Source of the DNA: Chrysemys picta bellii
Lineage: Eukaryota > Chordata > Testudines > Emydidae
Direction of reading: 5' to 3'
Assembly (NCBI RefSeq): GCF_011386835.1
Contig: NC_088791.1
Coordinates: 14,012,998 to 14,076,997, forward strand
Length of the DNA stretch: 64,000 nucleotides
Shown here: one piece after another, positions 32,420 through 44,908 of the stretch
How the letters are laid out: each line of letters starts with the position of its first letter
How positions within the stretch are numbered: position 1 is the first letter of the stretch
The notes under the pieces: generated by a model
Databases searched by the model: none
Told to the model about the DNA's origin: nothing
What the model saw: the letters and a program-made list of their open reading frames with translations, nothing else
Position numbers and translations under genes: made by a program

Positions 32420-34225
32420 AATGCTGATTTACGCTGCGTGGCCTCTTGTGTGTGCTTTAGATGCTACAGGTGAATTCAGCATGCGTTGGTTCAAAGGGCA
32501 CGATTGGAAAACGGAGATAAAAGATGCAGTTATTGTTGAATTAAGCGAGTCTCATAGCTATTCAATCTTTGTTATATTCAATCAGAAAAATATGGGAGCA
32601 CAGATAACCAGACCACCCTGAAAAAAACCCTCATTTAAAACTGGACTTTGGAACTCCTACAAAGGAATAAAAAAAAAAGAAAGGAAGACTTGTTTCTTTT
32701 CACCCGCAATGTTGATGTCTGTGCCTGCTTGCTTCTTTCACACCAATGCATAATGTCTTCGGATGCTTATCACAATAGCCCCCTTGGTAAATGAATATTT
32801 TTATTGCAGTAGCCTTTGGAACTTTAACAAAGAAATATGGTAGATTCCCACCCACAACATTAAAGTTTTCCTATTCACTGATACCAAGCCATGTTCTAAT
32901 GTCTAAACAAACCCAAACGCTTGGGAAAATTTAGATTTGACCCCAGAGTGCATGTTAAACAGTTTACATTACAGCAAACTCTAGTTTTCCCTAATGTGTG
33001 CAGCACTTTGGAACTTTGTCAAAACGGAACAGTTTCAAAGCTGTATGATCTTCACCCGGGGGCCTAATTGAAGCGGCATGAAAAATATTTCTTTCTGTTT
33101 TGTTTTTTTTTAAATAAAGCTGGATCTGAAGCTGGGTATTCTCCAGAAAAGCTTATGAAACTGACAAACATTTACCTCCCAGTCCTACAGTCCAAAAACT
33201 TCCATGATATAAATTTAGAGCAAAGGTCAGACTGAGGAAAAACATATTAGAAGAAGCATGACATGCCAAGTTTTATTCTCCTTGAAAAGCCAGCTTTTTA
33301 AAGTTCTGTTCCTTTCATATGTGTTGTTTGAAAAGGGATATAAAGAAAATCCCAAATCCTCATTTAAATGCATATACTTTCAAACAGTAGGATACCTATG
33401 AGCATGCATATTTAACTGTATCTCATTTTGGTGGGTAGGCCATTTTGCAGAGGTTTTGCAACATGAGTTTTTGTTGTTGTTTTGTGTTTTAAATGCAGTT
33501 GGCGCTCATGTTGTTTTAGAGCGCTCGAAGTTTGTTTGCTTCCAGTCGAAATAAACGTTAAAAAAATGGATGTTTGTGGTTGCCAGTGGCACAAAAATAT
33601 GCATATGTTTCTCTCCAACCAAAACATTTTTACAGTATCTATATGTGCTCCAGTATATATTTGATGTGCCAAGATTTACCAAAGTGACTAGTGCATTTAC
33701 ATGCCTTAATTTGTGGGCTCCCAATCTGAGATACTTTAAGTCCCCCAAAATGGCCTTAAATCCTTTGTTGAACCAGGTCCTTAAAGGGACTTGATTTTTG
33801 TAGGGTGGGTTTTCAGGATTCTCTAATGTGTCTCCACATGAGCGTTTAAAAATTGAGGTACCCAAAATCCCCAGTCACCTTGGCAAATCTTGGACATATT
33901 CCTGGAATATCCTGCATGCACTCACTTCCACCTCTGTAACCTCATAGCCTTCATTGGTGTTACTCCTGATTTACACTGGTGTAACTGAGAGAAGAATCAA
34001 GCACTGTTGTTTTCTATAATCGGGTATTGTAGCCTTTATTTAATCTGATTAACTGCGTGGAGGGGGACATTTAGACTTGCAGTGCAGTTCATAAAATTAA
34101 ATCCAGATTATTGGATACAGTTACATAATTTACAGTTTGTTGTCTATAAAAAGTTTTAATCATCAAGAAATGTATCAGTTTCAGTGAGTTTCTACAAATC
34201 GAATGCAAATAAAATATATTTCCCA
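32420..34225. other. Long repeat-poor stretch, no gene recognised
   Basis: About 1.5 kb (32430-33900) contains almost none of the repeats that crowd the flanks. The largest frame, 119 codons at 33506-33865 on the minus strand, has no recognised domain. A short MITE-like 'gttactcctgatttacactgg' occurs at about 33958. Candidate for conserved non-coding or regulatory DNA. Confidence 0.4.
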
Positions 34226-34227
34226 GC

Positions 34228-34285
34228 CAAATCCTCAGCTGGTGTAAATCAGATATACTAATTACACCAACTGATGATTGGGCCC
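34228..34285. mobile_element. Short palindromic MITE
   Basis: 'aaatcctcagctggtgtaaa' pairs with 'ttacaccaactgatgattgg'. Confidence 0.6.
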
Positions 34286-34289
34286 CTAC

Positions 34290-35290
34290 TTTTACCTTTA
34301 GACAGGATAGTATCTTCTGCTAGGACACTATCAGAAAAGAATTTTATGCAGGACACCAAGGACTTACGAAATGCTTCACAGTATGAAGGTTAATTAAATG
34401 GCTCGCTGTAAAATTGACCACAGGAGACATCAAGGATTATGAATATTAGATTTGCACTATATTCAGTTAAACTCTTTATAGCTCTCCCAGAATATTTAAA
34501 TAGAGAGATTTCACAACAAGAGCCCCACAACATATTAAGTACTTGCAGCTACTGTTACTGCCAGAAATAAGGGTCAGAGATTTTGTTTCATGTTAGTGGA
34601 TCCCATGTCACGTGTAAATGCTTCAGATAGAAGGCACATATGATACCTATAGCCGTTAATTGAGTAGTCTGACCAGTCAATTCAGTATGTCAGATTCTTA
34701 AGACTGATTATTTAGCATTCACCAATCCAGATGTACTGTATTACTTTCAAGTAGAAAACCCTCAGTATCTATGATATTCATCTTCTCTCACCTCCTAATA
34801 GAGGTTAAGGAAATGTACAGTATCATTAGAGAAATGTCAGTGGCTATATATTTCTTATTTTTCTGCTTGGCTCTGATGAGTACTAGTTTAAGAAATCACT
34901 CTACATTCAGTTTAGGATTAAAATACTTATGGAAAAGTCTTATAGAATTTAATAAGGATGAAATCAATTGGCTCCTCTGTAAATTTAATAGGGTGTCTAT
35001 AGGAATTATTCTCAAAATCTCTAGAATTTAATTTTTTTCCCATAGATCTTTATTGAACCACTTGATTTCTAGGCATTAAATAATAATTCACAACAAATCA
35101 ATTATTCAATTAGTTTTTCCTCTTTTGTGTTTACAGAATGTCCATGAACAGTGCATGATTTTCCTGGATTTATTCATAAATCAAAATTATTTGATTAATT
35201 GTTTTAATTACTACTTTTAAAATGTGGCTTGTTATTTGAAGGTCACTGTTTCATTGTGATTGGTTAGATAAGTTTCTTTTCGTTGATTGG
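34290..35290. other. AT-rich repeat-poor stretch
   Basis: No gene recognised. The 86-codon frame at 34771-35031 is hydrophobic and Phe/Leu-rich, without a known motif. Confidence 0.4.
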
Positions 35291-35291
35291 G

Positions 35292-35388
35292 CCCACGATC
35301 CTATAAACAATTAAGCACATGACAGTATGACGTCTCATGTGGTTAAAATTACTCACATGCTTAAATGTTTGCAGGATCAGGGCCTCAT
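35292..35388. mobile_element. Palindromic MITE
   Basis: 'acgatcctataaacaattaa' pairs with 'tgtttgcaggatcagggcc'. The inner 'cacatgcttaaatg' pairs with 'aattaagcacatgac'. Confidence 0.6.
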
Positions 35389-36672
35389 TCAGCATAATTC
35401 TTATAATCAGATTTCTGGCATGAATGCTTGGAAATCACATTTAACATTACAAATGCCTTCCATTAGACTTTCCCTTTGGAGCATTAGTACCACTGAACCT
35501 AGAATTCTCAGATAGTTCAGGAAGTATTGGGCATACAACTCTTATTAAGCAAAATATTATTACAAGGGCAAAACTTTTGCACATAGGGCAAGGACTTGAT
35601 GGTTCAAGCATTACGATTTTTCTGTTCAAATGATTGGAGAATTGAAACAAGTGTGACAATAATTTGAGAACGTCTGTTTCCATTTTCACACAATTTCATT
35701 GTTATCAAAAAGTTTACAGCTCTATTATTATTCCTCAGACGAGTACCTGTTTTTACTCGCAGTCATGATGATCATGCCAGGTAACTGTTCTGCATATTGA
35801 TAAATATTGGAGGTGATCAGAAAATGAGAAGCAATTTCAAAATTCAACCTTTTGAAAAAAAATGTTTGTTGGAATTTGAAAAATTACAATTCACAAAATA
35901 GAGCTCAGTTGCAATTTCTTTGAAATATTCCTTCCTTTCCTTTTTTCTTTCTAAATTCAAAATGCCAATGACATTTTTTATTAAAAAAAAATCAAAATTT
36001 CAATCAGTTCTAAAAAAATATATTCCGTTAGAAAGGACTTTAAAAGCAATTTATTGGAGAACTGGAGACAATTCTTTGTCACAATAATTCAGAATTTAAA
36101 TGTAAGGATACAGTTTTTTTCCTCAGATAAAACAACAGCCTACCTACATTTTCCCATGATTCAGGATCCAAGCCACTATTATTAGACGGCTGCTGTTCTT
36201 CTCACACCTACATAGTGTCTTTAGGGAATTGCCCTTATTTGTTGTGCAGGATTTCAATGCTGCAGGCTATCAAGAAAATTATATGGGAGCAATCACTTCT
36301 CATTAGAACTTGAGTCTACAGAGCCAGGGAATTTACTGATGTGATTTGTAGGAGCTGAGATAATTTCTTTTTTTAGAGATGTTGGCCTGCGCTAAATGAT
36401 TTTTAGCTTATTGTTTTTCATGCTCTGGGACTTGTTATCATATGTAAGTTGTTTCCGAAGAAGGGCATGCATCCGATGTGTGGTCATTACTTGATAATAA
36501 ATTAGAATACTAGATAGTAGAACAAAATACTGCTGTGTTTGCAGAGGGTAATCAACAGTAGAAAAACAAAATCTCCTCTGGCTTTGAAGTGAACCTTAAC
36601 TATTTCATTACTCAGTTAATGATGCAAATCTTCGAGCTCTATTGGAAATGCCTATGTCTGAAAATAGGTGAC
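35389..36672. other. AT-rich sequence, no gene
   Basis: 35800-36020 is very A/T-rich with 'gaaattac' and 'aaaaatcaaaatttcaat' tracts, possibly an old MITE. No coding signal. Confidence 0.4.
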
Positions 36673-36685
36673 CAAATTCATTTTG

Positions 36686-36790
36686 CAAAAAGAACAGGAG
36701 TTCTTGTGGCACCTTAGAGACTAACAAATTTATTAGAGCATAAGCTTTCGTGGACTACAGCCCACTTCTTCGGATGCATATAGAGTGAAA
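36686..36790 (-). mobile_element. 105-bp PLE tail unit with 13-nt TSD
   Basis: It contains 'ttcttgtggcaccttagaga', 'cataagctttcgtgg' and 'cccacttcttcggatgc', the tail unit in reverse. Perfect direct repeats of 'caaattcattttg' lie at 36673-36685 and 36791-36803. The hammerhead-like core is damaged here: CCGAAGA replaces CTGAAGA, while helix II (TCCAC/GTGGA-like pairing) and GAAA remain. Confidence 0.9.
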
Positions 36791-36803
36791 CAAATTCATT
36801 TTG

Positions 36804-37137
36804 GTTTCAGTGGTCCCATTGAATTTGGTTCGTTACAGCCAATGAGGGCTATATTTTGCTCTCACTTCTACCCAGGTGACCCTCATGGAGTTCAATGGAG
36901 TGGCACCAGAATTTAGCCTGGAATGAGTACTACCATACATTCTGGTGTGTAATGAGTTGGAGTTCTGAATTTAACTCCTTATCATAATGCCTTCTGCTAC
37001 CATTTTGTTTTCTGTGTAGGTCAAGTGGCCATTTAACGCTGATTCCTGCATCTAATCCCTCCCCACCCGAAACCATCTCATGCATCTTCTGATTTCATCT
37101 TTTAAAATGTTAACGCTTCAATAAAAATAATACTTTG
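36804..37137. other. No gene seen
   Basis: A short MITE remnant ('cccaggtgaccctcatggag') lies near 36875. Otherwise unique. Confidence 0.35.
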
Positions 37138-37640
37138 CGCCTACAAGAAACTTCCAGATGCCAAATGCTTCACTAGCATTAATTAACTTCCCAATGCCTT
37201 TGTGGGGCAAGCAGTGTTACAGCCATTTTGCAGATGGGTAAATTAAAGCACAGAGTTGAGCGACTTGCTCAAGTTCATTCTTTAGAGTCACTATTTATTA
37301 TATGGATTGCGGTATGGCTTAGGAGCGGTATAGTCATGGACCAGAATCCTACTGTGCTAAGTGCTCTACAAACAGAACAAAAAGACGGTCCCGGCCTGAA
37401 ACAGTTTACAATCTATGTATAAGACAATAGGTGAATATAGACAGCCAGATGGGGGAGGAGAAGGAAATGATGCGACAACGTTGGTCATCAGCATAGGCAG
37501 TGGTCTCCATACAGCAGCAGTCTAAACATTCTATTTTATTCTGATTTTTATGCCACCTGACCAATCTGTGGCAGAGCTCAGGAACGAACTCCAGAGCCTT
37601 GACCCCTCAGTATCCTATTCTAAACATTAAAGGACACTGC
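37138..37640 (-). mobile_element. MIR-like SINE, reverse, interrupted by another repeat
   Basis: The left part ('cagatgggtaaattaaagca', 'gcgacttgctcaag') and right part ('ctgtggcagagctcaggaac') belong to one reverse MIR. Between them, 37283-37555 holds a different repeat with 'gtgctaagtgctctacaaac' and 'cagtttacaatctatgt', resembling the body of the SINEs at 54472, 58183 and 62968. Confidence 0.65.
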
Positions 37641-38764
37641 TTCCGAGCGAAGCAAGTAGTTGGAAGTGTCTCCAGAGTGGAATAAGCAAGACGGAAAGAA
37701 TTAAAAATAAATAAATGAACCCCTTCCTACCAAAGGCTTCTGTGATAAAAAACATTGTCAGCCAAATAAACAAAGCTAAGAACATTTCCTGAATTTCTGG
37801 AGCTTGCTGGCAACCAGGACCTAATGGGGATCATTGAGCTTGCAAAGTCAAGGCTACCCATTAGTGAATATTTCTATTATTGAAGAGAACACTTTTTCAG
37901 CTTTTCCCTTAACTTGTTATTCAAGATCTGGAATCTTGTTTACATGTGGGTTTGAGGCAAGGTTCCCAGCGAGTCTTGATCACACAGCAGAAACTATATT
38001 ACCTGCAAAGGAGATAAAGATCGTTCCAAGTCAGTGAACAGCCTCTGTGCTTCTGTCCCTGTTTTAACCATGTGAAGACATGTGGATAAGACCCAAAGAG
38101 TTGGTTAGATGAGCGAAATCTTCATGGAACACATTATTAATGTGCACATTACTCTGATCAAATAGCTAAGAGGAGTCTAACAACATTTGCTGATAACAGA
38201 AAGATAGCAAAGTCTGTGTAGAATAACAGGCATGAGGAGTAAGAAACTATGGGAGTATAATCTAATGTTGGGGTTCACTGGTACTTCCACCACTTCGAAA
38301 GCCAGAGGTCTTCCCATGCACCTGCCTCCCTACCCAATCTTCCATTTCTTCATTTGCAAAATGTTTCACTCTGCATTCCATGGGCCACTGGCCTTTATTT
38401 CTAAGAGGAACACTATGTTTTGATTTTGGATGTATGCCCAGAAGATTTACTTCATTTCAGGCTTTCATGTTCCTGGGTAATGTTGACATGGCATGGAAGT
38501 AGTTAAACTAGACTGAAGTGCTATTCCAATTGGCACATCTGACTTTGGAGAATAGTTTCTATATATTTTTTTCACTTCATTCCAGAACCAGCATTCTTTG
38601 TTCTTTATTCTTCTGGTTGCCTCCAATTTTTCTTACTGCCCACACCTTTTCCATCTTCTAACTCCCCTTTAGCTGGGGAATGTAGCTGGGAAAACAATTG
38701 CATGCCATGAGTGCTGAATTGTAGCAAGTTAGCTTTGAGAGGCAGTAGAGATGAATGATGAGAT
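37641..38764. other. No gene seen
   Basis: Unique sequence. Frames of 63-69 codons lack motifs. Confidence 0.4.
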
Positions 38765-38872
38765 CCCCAAATATTTGGGGGAAGGTCAACAGCCTGTGCT
38801 ATACAGGAAGTCAAACTAGATGATCATAATCATCCCTTCTGGTCTTGGACGTTGGAGTTTATGAATCTATCC
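38765..38872 (+). mobile_element. CR1 3' terminus
   Basis: 'gtgctatacaggaagtcaaa', 'ctagatgatcataatcatcc' and 'cttctggtcttgg' are the terminal CR1 UTR, ending in 'atgaatctat'. Confidence 0.75.
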
Positions 38873-39577
38873 TTTTTTATTAGCTTACACCTTTTTATTG
38901 CAATTATAATTTATATTGTGCTATAACACTGCAGTGTACATCCTCCTGTATTTCCTCTTCTCCTGAACTGAGGTCTTGTTGCTCTGCCAAGAACCTAGAG
39001 GAGCAGAGTTCTGTGCATTTTTCATTACTGGTGTTGAATGTAATATTTCCTTTGTTCATGTAGAGCTGCACCTCGAACTGTCTTGGTTGCAGAGTTTTCC
39101 TCAAACTCATGCTGACCCTCACCAGCCCACCTGTGGCACTGGCAGTGAGAGAGAAAGGGGGATCTTTTGGCACGTAAATATTAAGGTGATGGTCATTTTA
39201 GGATTGAAGGATGATAATCACAACCTCCAATTTGCCTATGATCTCAAGCTATTGACTATTTTTATCACTGATTCCCTCTATGACAGGAATAAGTTGTTCA
39301 AATAATACAGTGATGGGAGCCATAAAAGTACCTCAGTAGAGAAGGAAGCACACTGCACCAGTCTAAAGCTGAAACACAAGACTGTACCTATAGGACACTC
39401 TTGAACTCTGAATAAGGACTTCAGGATTTGGCCTATACTTTTCAAGATGAAATTGCCTCATAAATGTACCAGAACAGCATAGTTCCAGGCACTGTCCTAT
39501 GTCACTGCATGTGCATGGACATATGATATGGACCCTTGAGTTTGGAATAGAACAGGGGAGGGGTAGGGACAGGGGCT
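38873..39577. other. No gene seen
   Basis: Frames of 89-109 codons overlap on opposite strands at 38904-39305 with no domain. Confidence 0.4.
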
Positions 39578-39820
39578 TAGAGAAGAATAGGTCTTGTAGT
39601 TAAATCACTAGAGTGAGACTCAGGAGATGTTGGGTCAGTTCCTGACTGTGCCACTGACTTCCTGTGTGACCTTGGGCAAGTCATTTAGCCTTTGAATGCC
39701 TCTATTCCCTTTCTGTAAAATAGGGATAATAGCACACCCCTATTTCTCAGGAGTGTTGTGAGCATAAAATATTTACAATTTAGGTCCTCATATGCTATGG
39801 TGATGAACAGTTATGAGAAC
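39578..39820 (+). mobile_element. MIR-like SINE, near full length
   Basis: 'ttgtagttaaatcactagag' (head), 'ctgactgtgccactgacttc', 'gtgaccttgggcaagtcatt', 'ctgtaaaatagggataatag' and the tail 'ctcaggagtgttgtgagcat'. The best-preserved MIR in the window. A short (AG)n follows at 39829. Confidence 0.88.
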
Positions 39821-39829
39821 CTAAAGACA

Positions 39830-40879
39830 GAGAGAGAGAGAGAAAGAAATGGGATTGGATAGGGAAAAGGCCCTGTCATCCAAAACAAGTGGCATATTTA
39901 GCATTGACCTCACAAGCCAAAGACACAGTTCTAGTATAACAGGTTTTACATATTCAACGTACATAAAAAAGTACAAGAAGGAGCATTACTATTAATTAAT
40001 AACAGTTGGCTTGTGGTCCATCTAAAATAAAAGATGGGTTCTTTTCACAAGTGGCTAAAGCTAGCCTAGAACAACGCATGAGTCATCATTATACCAGCCT
40101 AGAAAGGGCTTCCAAATGTGGTCGTAGATGTTGGTTTCTTTGATTGGGGAAGCCAATCAGGGGAAGCCTTTCAAACTTCATCTGACCTACTAAATTATAA
40201 ATTAATTGTTCATTACTAGACATGTGGTGCCTACTTCACTTCTCAATGTCAATCAGGAGTAACTCCATTAAAGTGAATGGACTTACACCAGGGTAAAACC
40301 AGTTTATGTGGTTGCAAAGTCAGCCCACCCTCTCTTTTGGTATTCAAAGTATGAAATGAGCCAAATTGTCACCAGGAATACATTGGCACCACTCTATTCA
40401 GCTGCACTAATTTACACCAGGAAATAACTTGGCTCTACATAACTGAAGCCAATATGTGCTTATCTTTAAGCACATGAACTATGCCACTGATTTTTTGTTT
40501 TGTTTTGTTCCCTTCTCATGGGGTCGTTTACCGCCTCCCATCGTTTAGAATCTATTTGTTTTCTTGACTTCAAGACTCATGTTGATGGACGGGTGCAAAA
40601 TTGAAATTGAGGAGATAGGGGGATGACGTGATTGATACTATAGCAGTGAGATGCACACAGCTTCCCAGCTTGTAACAAGGTTTAAATAGCACGACTTTGG
40701 GCATGTCCTACTGCTTCAACCCGTGACACCTTGTGGTCAGTAATGGCACATGCAGCTGACAACTTGTAAATGAGTATAACAGAGGCTATTATTGCTGTAT
40801 TATATGGAAGGTTAGCTAAACTGCTGGTTTTTAACCTGAGGAGAGAGTGTGGTTTAGTAGTGAAGTAAGTATACGACCC
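39830..40879. other. No gene; MITE remnants
   Basis: Foldback remnants at about 40245-40320 ('gtaactccattaaagtgaat') and 40365-40460. A TTTTG run lies at 40493-40507. Confidence 0.4.
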
Positions 40880-41195
40880 TCAACACTGTAGTGTCTGAGC
40901 ACCTCATAATCATTCATGCATTTACCTTCACAGCACTCCTGCAAGGTAGGTTATTGCTATTTTTACAGATGGAGGATAGAGGCAGAAAGAGATTAAGAGC
41001 CAGATTTTCAAAGGTATTTAGGCACCCAAATATGCAGCTAGTCACCTAATGGGATTTTAGCCACCTAAATACCTTCAAAAAGCTGCTGCTAAGTAACTTG
41101 CCCAAGGTCACACAGGAAGCCTGTGGAAAAGCTGAGAATTAAACCTGCTTCTCCTGAGTTGCTGGTTCCTTCAGCACTAGACTAATGATCCTTTC
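40880..41195 (-). mobile_element. MIR-like SINE, reverse, with a nested MITE
   Basis: Left: 'cacagcactcctgcaaggta' and 'tttttacagatggaggatag'. Right: 'agtaacttgcccaaggtcac' and 'gaattaaacctgcttctcct'. The middle is replaced by the MITE at 41004-41090. Confidence 0.8.
41004..41090. mobile_element. Palindromic MITE ('ttttcaaaggtatttaggc')
   Basis: 'gattttcaaaggtatttagg' pairs with 'cacctaaataccttcaaaa', giving an 87-bp foldback nested in the MIR. Confidence 0.8.
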
Positions 41196-41216
41196 CTGAG
41201 AAGGACCAATAGTTTC

Positions 41217-41335
41217 TAGCCTCGATTCTACCATTGACCTGTAGTGTGACTCCAGGCAAGCCAAATAATGTGTCTGTGCCTCAGATGACCCGGCCCTAAA
41301 ATGAATGTATTAAAACTACTACTCACCTGCAACAG
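41217..41335 (+). mobile_element. MIR-like SINE, partial
   Basis: 'gattctaccattgacctgta', 'gtgactccaggcaagccaaa' and 'gtgcctcagatgacc' in MIR order, next to the reverse MIR. Confidence 0.65.
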
Positions 41336-41849
41336 AGGTATCTATGCTAGTTTTCTTAATTCTTTTAGTTAGAACAACCAATAGGCTCTTCATCCCATGA
41401 GCAGGCCGAAGACTCCAGGAGTGCGCACGTGTTTTCTAGTAGGACAAATGAGGAATACGAGGGATTTCACTTCATCTAGGCCTGGAGTCTAATTTTTTTT
41501 CCAGGGAAGTGCAAAAAGCATGAAGGCAATTTATTTGTTTCAGTGGAATGAGGGGAGGAGGGAAGAGCAGGAGAGATATGTTCCAACTTGAGGAAATGTA
41601 CAGTGAGTGTGCACAGAGCTGAGGAAAAAAAAGTATAAAAGATCAACCATTGGCTAGTGATATGACAAGGATGATAGGACTTGATTAAAATGGAGTGTGT
41701 AGCAGAGCTACTGAATCAGGAGAAAATGTATTTCACTTATATGTCTCTCTGTTCCTATGAGCAGTGCAAAGAAAAGTGTTCTCATCCTTCAGGCCTTATT
41801 TATGTCTCCTTTATCATCCTCAGAGGTTTTGGTTTATAGAGGGTCAGAA
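41336..41849. other. No gene seen
   Basis: Unique sequence. Confidence 0.35.
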
Positions 41850-41945
41850 TCTCAATCGGTATAAATCATTGTAGCTCCATTGACTTCATTGGAGGGGACT
41901 TCTTCAATGGAGCTACTCCAATTGACAGCGGCTGAAGATCTGGCC
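41850..41945. mobile_element. Palindromic MITE
   Basis: 'gtagctccattgacttcatt' and 'cttcaatggagctactcc' form the inner stem. The outer ends are 'agaatctcaatcgg' and 'gctgaagatctggccc'. Confidence 0.7.
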
Positions 41946-42164
41946 CAATAGCTATTTAATTTTCTAGCTTGCATGTGGTATTTAGAGTTGGCCGGCTGCA
42001 TGCAGGGAAAGGGGCGACTGTGCTCCAATCCTGCTAAACTCTTTATGTGCAGTCCCATCAAAATTGGATCTATATGGGAAGGGATATAGGAGGATAGATG
42101 TGGGATTCCAGTTCCAGGCCCATATCTATTCTTGTATTCAGTCAAGTGGAATTTTGGGGGCCTG

Positions 42165-42240
42165 ATCTAAAGCTCACTGATGTCAATGAAAAGACTCCCA
42201 TCAAGTTCAATGGGCTTTCGATCAGGTCTTTTATGGGACT
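42165..42240. mobile_element. Short foldback MITE
   Basis: 'gcctgatctaaagctcactg' pairs with 'ggctttcgatcaggtc'. Confidence 0.55.
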
Positions 42241-42934
42241 GAGAACAACCTGTTTTAGCTAGAATTGATATGGGTAAGAGTTGGTTCCTGCCATGGCTCC
42301 AGTTGGACAGTAGAGCAGGAAACACACAGTGACAGATGGGTAGCTGGATGGGAGTCTACATATCTTTCTTTGCGTACTGCCTCTGAATCCCAGGGTCAGC
42401 CTCACCACGCACTTCCTCTCCCTGTAGGGCCCTCGTTAGCTTAAATTTAGTGACCAGTGTACGTCAGACATTTGCTTCTGCAGGGCTCTTTCATAGTTTG
42501 CCAACCTTGCATTACTTGAATAATGGGCCTCTAGGTATGCCCATTTCCCCATAGCCACACAGAGGCACAGGCCATGAGGAGAACCTTTCCTCACACATTG
42601 TCTTGCACAGATTTCATGTGACAAAATGACACCAGTCCATTTCTTATGGTCAATTAATTGACACGCCCCCGTTACCACTTGATGTACGTGACCTGTGCAC
42701 AACACCCACACTCCCTGCAAAATAACACCCAAAGTTTTTCCCATTGTGCTTCTTTTTACAAGGCTGGTTGCAACTTCCACCTTTTTGTTCAGATACTGGC
42801 CATTTTTCTGACAGGATGATGGGGTCTTAGGCCTCACAAGGCTGCTCATATCTGGTGACTCTCCTGGTCAGGTTGGATGGGAGGTGAGTGAAGAAGGACA
42901 GAGACAGCTAGCTTCCACTCTCCATTACACAGGT
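42241..42934. other. No confirmed gene
   Basis: The 137-codon frame on the minus strand at 42436-42849 is the longest outside known repeats in this region. It shows no recognised domain or exon flanks. Confidence 0.35.
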
Positions 42935-43030
42935 GTAAATTGGGTGTAACTCCACTGAGTTCAGAGAAGTTGCTTGACCTCAATAAAAGTCACCCCCCTA
43001 TTTACACTCGTGTAACTGACAGCAGAATCC
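42935..43030. mobile_element. Palindromic MITE remnant
   Basis: 'acaggtgtaaattgggtgta' pairs with 'ctatttacactcgtgtaa'. Confidence 0.55.
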
Positions 43031-43987
43031 AGTAGAGGGAATAAATGTAATAACAATAGGAAAGTTAATGAGCTAATGGAATATGTATTTAACAGAGAAA
43101 AACTAACATTCTTTCCAGGAAACATACACAAGAATAATGGGCTAGATATTAACTTATGAAATGTTGCCTACAGTAAGTTACTGTTGCATGTCTTTCTACT
43201 GTAGACAAAATGAATTGGAGGCTTTGACTTAACATAATGAAAATTTTCTGTATTTTCCTCAGTTGAGGAGTTTCATTGAGACTTTATATTAATGTTTCAT
43301 TATACATTAGATGGGAAAGAAATCTACTCGCTTTTTTTTCTGCCAGCCTTTTTATCAGACATTAGAGTGTATTTCTACTGCAGTCGTGTGAAACAAGCAA
43401 TTGTAGATGTTCGGAGCCCGTAGCGAGAAGTGCCCTTTGCTCGATGTTCTTCCCGCATCAACATCTGTCATCAAATCTAGCAACAGCTAGTTTCAGGGGA
43501 GAGGTTGGAACGTTCCACTGTGATAACACAATACGTCATCTCTTTCGGTTACTCAGGTGCGTACAAAAAAACCCCATAAAGGGTTCTGCTTCAATTTCCA
43601 TCTCTGAAGAGTCACGCTCTGAGGAATTTGGAAAAAAAAATAAGAGTCAGCAGATGAATAAAGATATGGTAAACTAAACCTCATTTATATCAGGCCAAAT
43701 CCTCACCAGTTGGAAGAGTCCCGTAGACTGCTCACAGGACCAAAGGGAGTGCATTTGGCTCATTATTGTGCAATACTTTTTCCCTACTCCAAAAGAAATA
43801 TATTTGAAGATTTGTTTTCAACACTGCAAACTGCTGACCATGTAGTGAATAACCCTTGTGTTGGCATAGGTTATAGGATGGACAATGTAATTATTTATGT
43901 TTATAATAATATTTCTGTGGGCTAAGCAGGTAGCACCACCTGTAGTTAATGTTGTCTAACATTTCAATTATAAGACCCTCTTTTCAG
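43031..43987. other. AT-rich unique sequence
   Basis: No gene or repeat recognised. Confidence 0.4.
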
Positions 43988-44280
43988 TTGCTTATAACTT
44001 TTCCACTTCAACCATTTGAGCAGAAATTTTTCATACCAGATGTCTGTCTCACACAGATGATTATTATTGTAAGTCATGCCTGCTTGGTGGGGTGCTCTGT
44101 CCCCCTCTAGTAGTGGCTAAATCAACTAGTGAATGATGCGTTTGCTACAGCTTTGGCTATGAGAACTGGGCCTTTTGGCTCAGGTATTAAGATCAAAAGG
44201 TCCCTGGTTCGATCCCTGCTGCCAATGACCCGCCCAGGAGCATTGGTGTTACATTGATTGATTGAAGTTTCAGCAACAAT
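43988..44280 (+). mobile_element. SINE-like repeat with a tRNA-type B box
   Basis: 'cttttggctcaggtattaag' (A-box-like) and 'ccctggttcgatccctgc' (B-box-like, about 44202-44219) are spaced as in a tRNA-derived SINE head. There is no cloverleaf with a paired acceptor stem, so it is not a tRNA gene. Family unknown. Confidence 0.5.
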
Positions 44281-44769
44281 GGGTTAATTGTTTCCAAGAA
44301 TGAAAAACATTATTTTTCCCCATGTAAAAAAATAATGCTTACAACCATTTGGTTGAGAAGCTTTTGCACCTCCGGGCTTTAGAGCATAGACTTGAAATGG
44401 GGCAGGGGAGTTAACTTTTGGCATCAGGAATGTGCCTTTTTACCATCCCAAGAAGAACAGCCCAAATTAGCCAAGTTATAAGACTCTACAAAATCTCAGT
44501 GCCCACATGCAACTTCTTAGAGTTTGGCAGATAAATTCTTTGAAGATTCCCTCTGCACTGAGCATGCTCGAGCCCAGCACTGCTAGGGCTGAGCAAGACG
44601 TTCCTGGTAACTGAAGCTCTCAACTGTTGAGGGCTGTGGAATGAGGTATAGTCCTGTGGAAAAAGTAGTATGTAATCATGTAATTCATGATAATGCATAT
44701 AGACAAGGAGAAGGTGTATAGAGATTGTGCAGGCAACCTCGATCCCAGCATTTCCCAACATCTGTGTCT
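44281..44769. other. No gene seen
   Basis: Unique sequence. The 95-codon frame at 44486-44773 (minus) lacks motifs. Confidence 0.35.
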
Positions 44770-44908
44770 TCAACTTTGTGACACTTTTGTATTTTTATAT
44801 ATGGTCTTGCAGGCAAGTAGTTTTTAAGTGAGGTGAAACTTGGGCATACGCAAGACAAATCAGATTCCTGAAAGGGGTACAGTCATCTGGAAAGGTGGAG
44901 AGCCATTG
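44770..44908. mobile_element. hAT element fragment
   Basis: 'tttaagtgaggtgaaacttg', 'cgcaagacaaatcagattcc' and the right terminus 'aaaggtggagagccattg' (inverted CAGTGGTTCTC-like). Left end missing. Confidence 0.6.

Noticed and set aside
33506..33865. 119-codon minus-strand frame in repeat-poor DNA
   Set aside because: No recognisable domain, no splice or promoter context, and an overlapping plus-strand frame. Kept only as part of the conserved-DNA candidate.
44160..44230. Possible tRNA gene (A- and B-box-like motifs)
   Set aside because: No paired acceptor or anticodon stem. The context fits a tRNA-derived SINE head.
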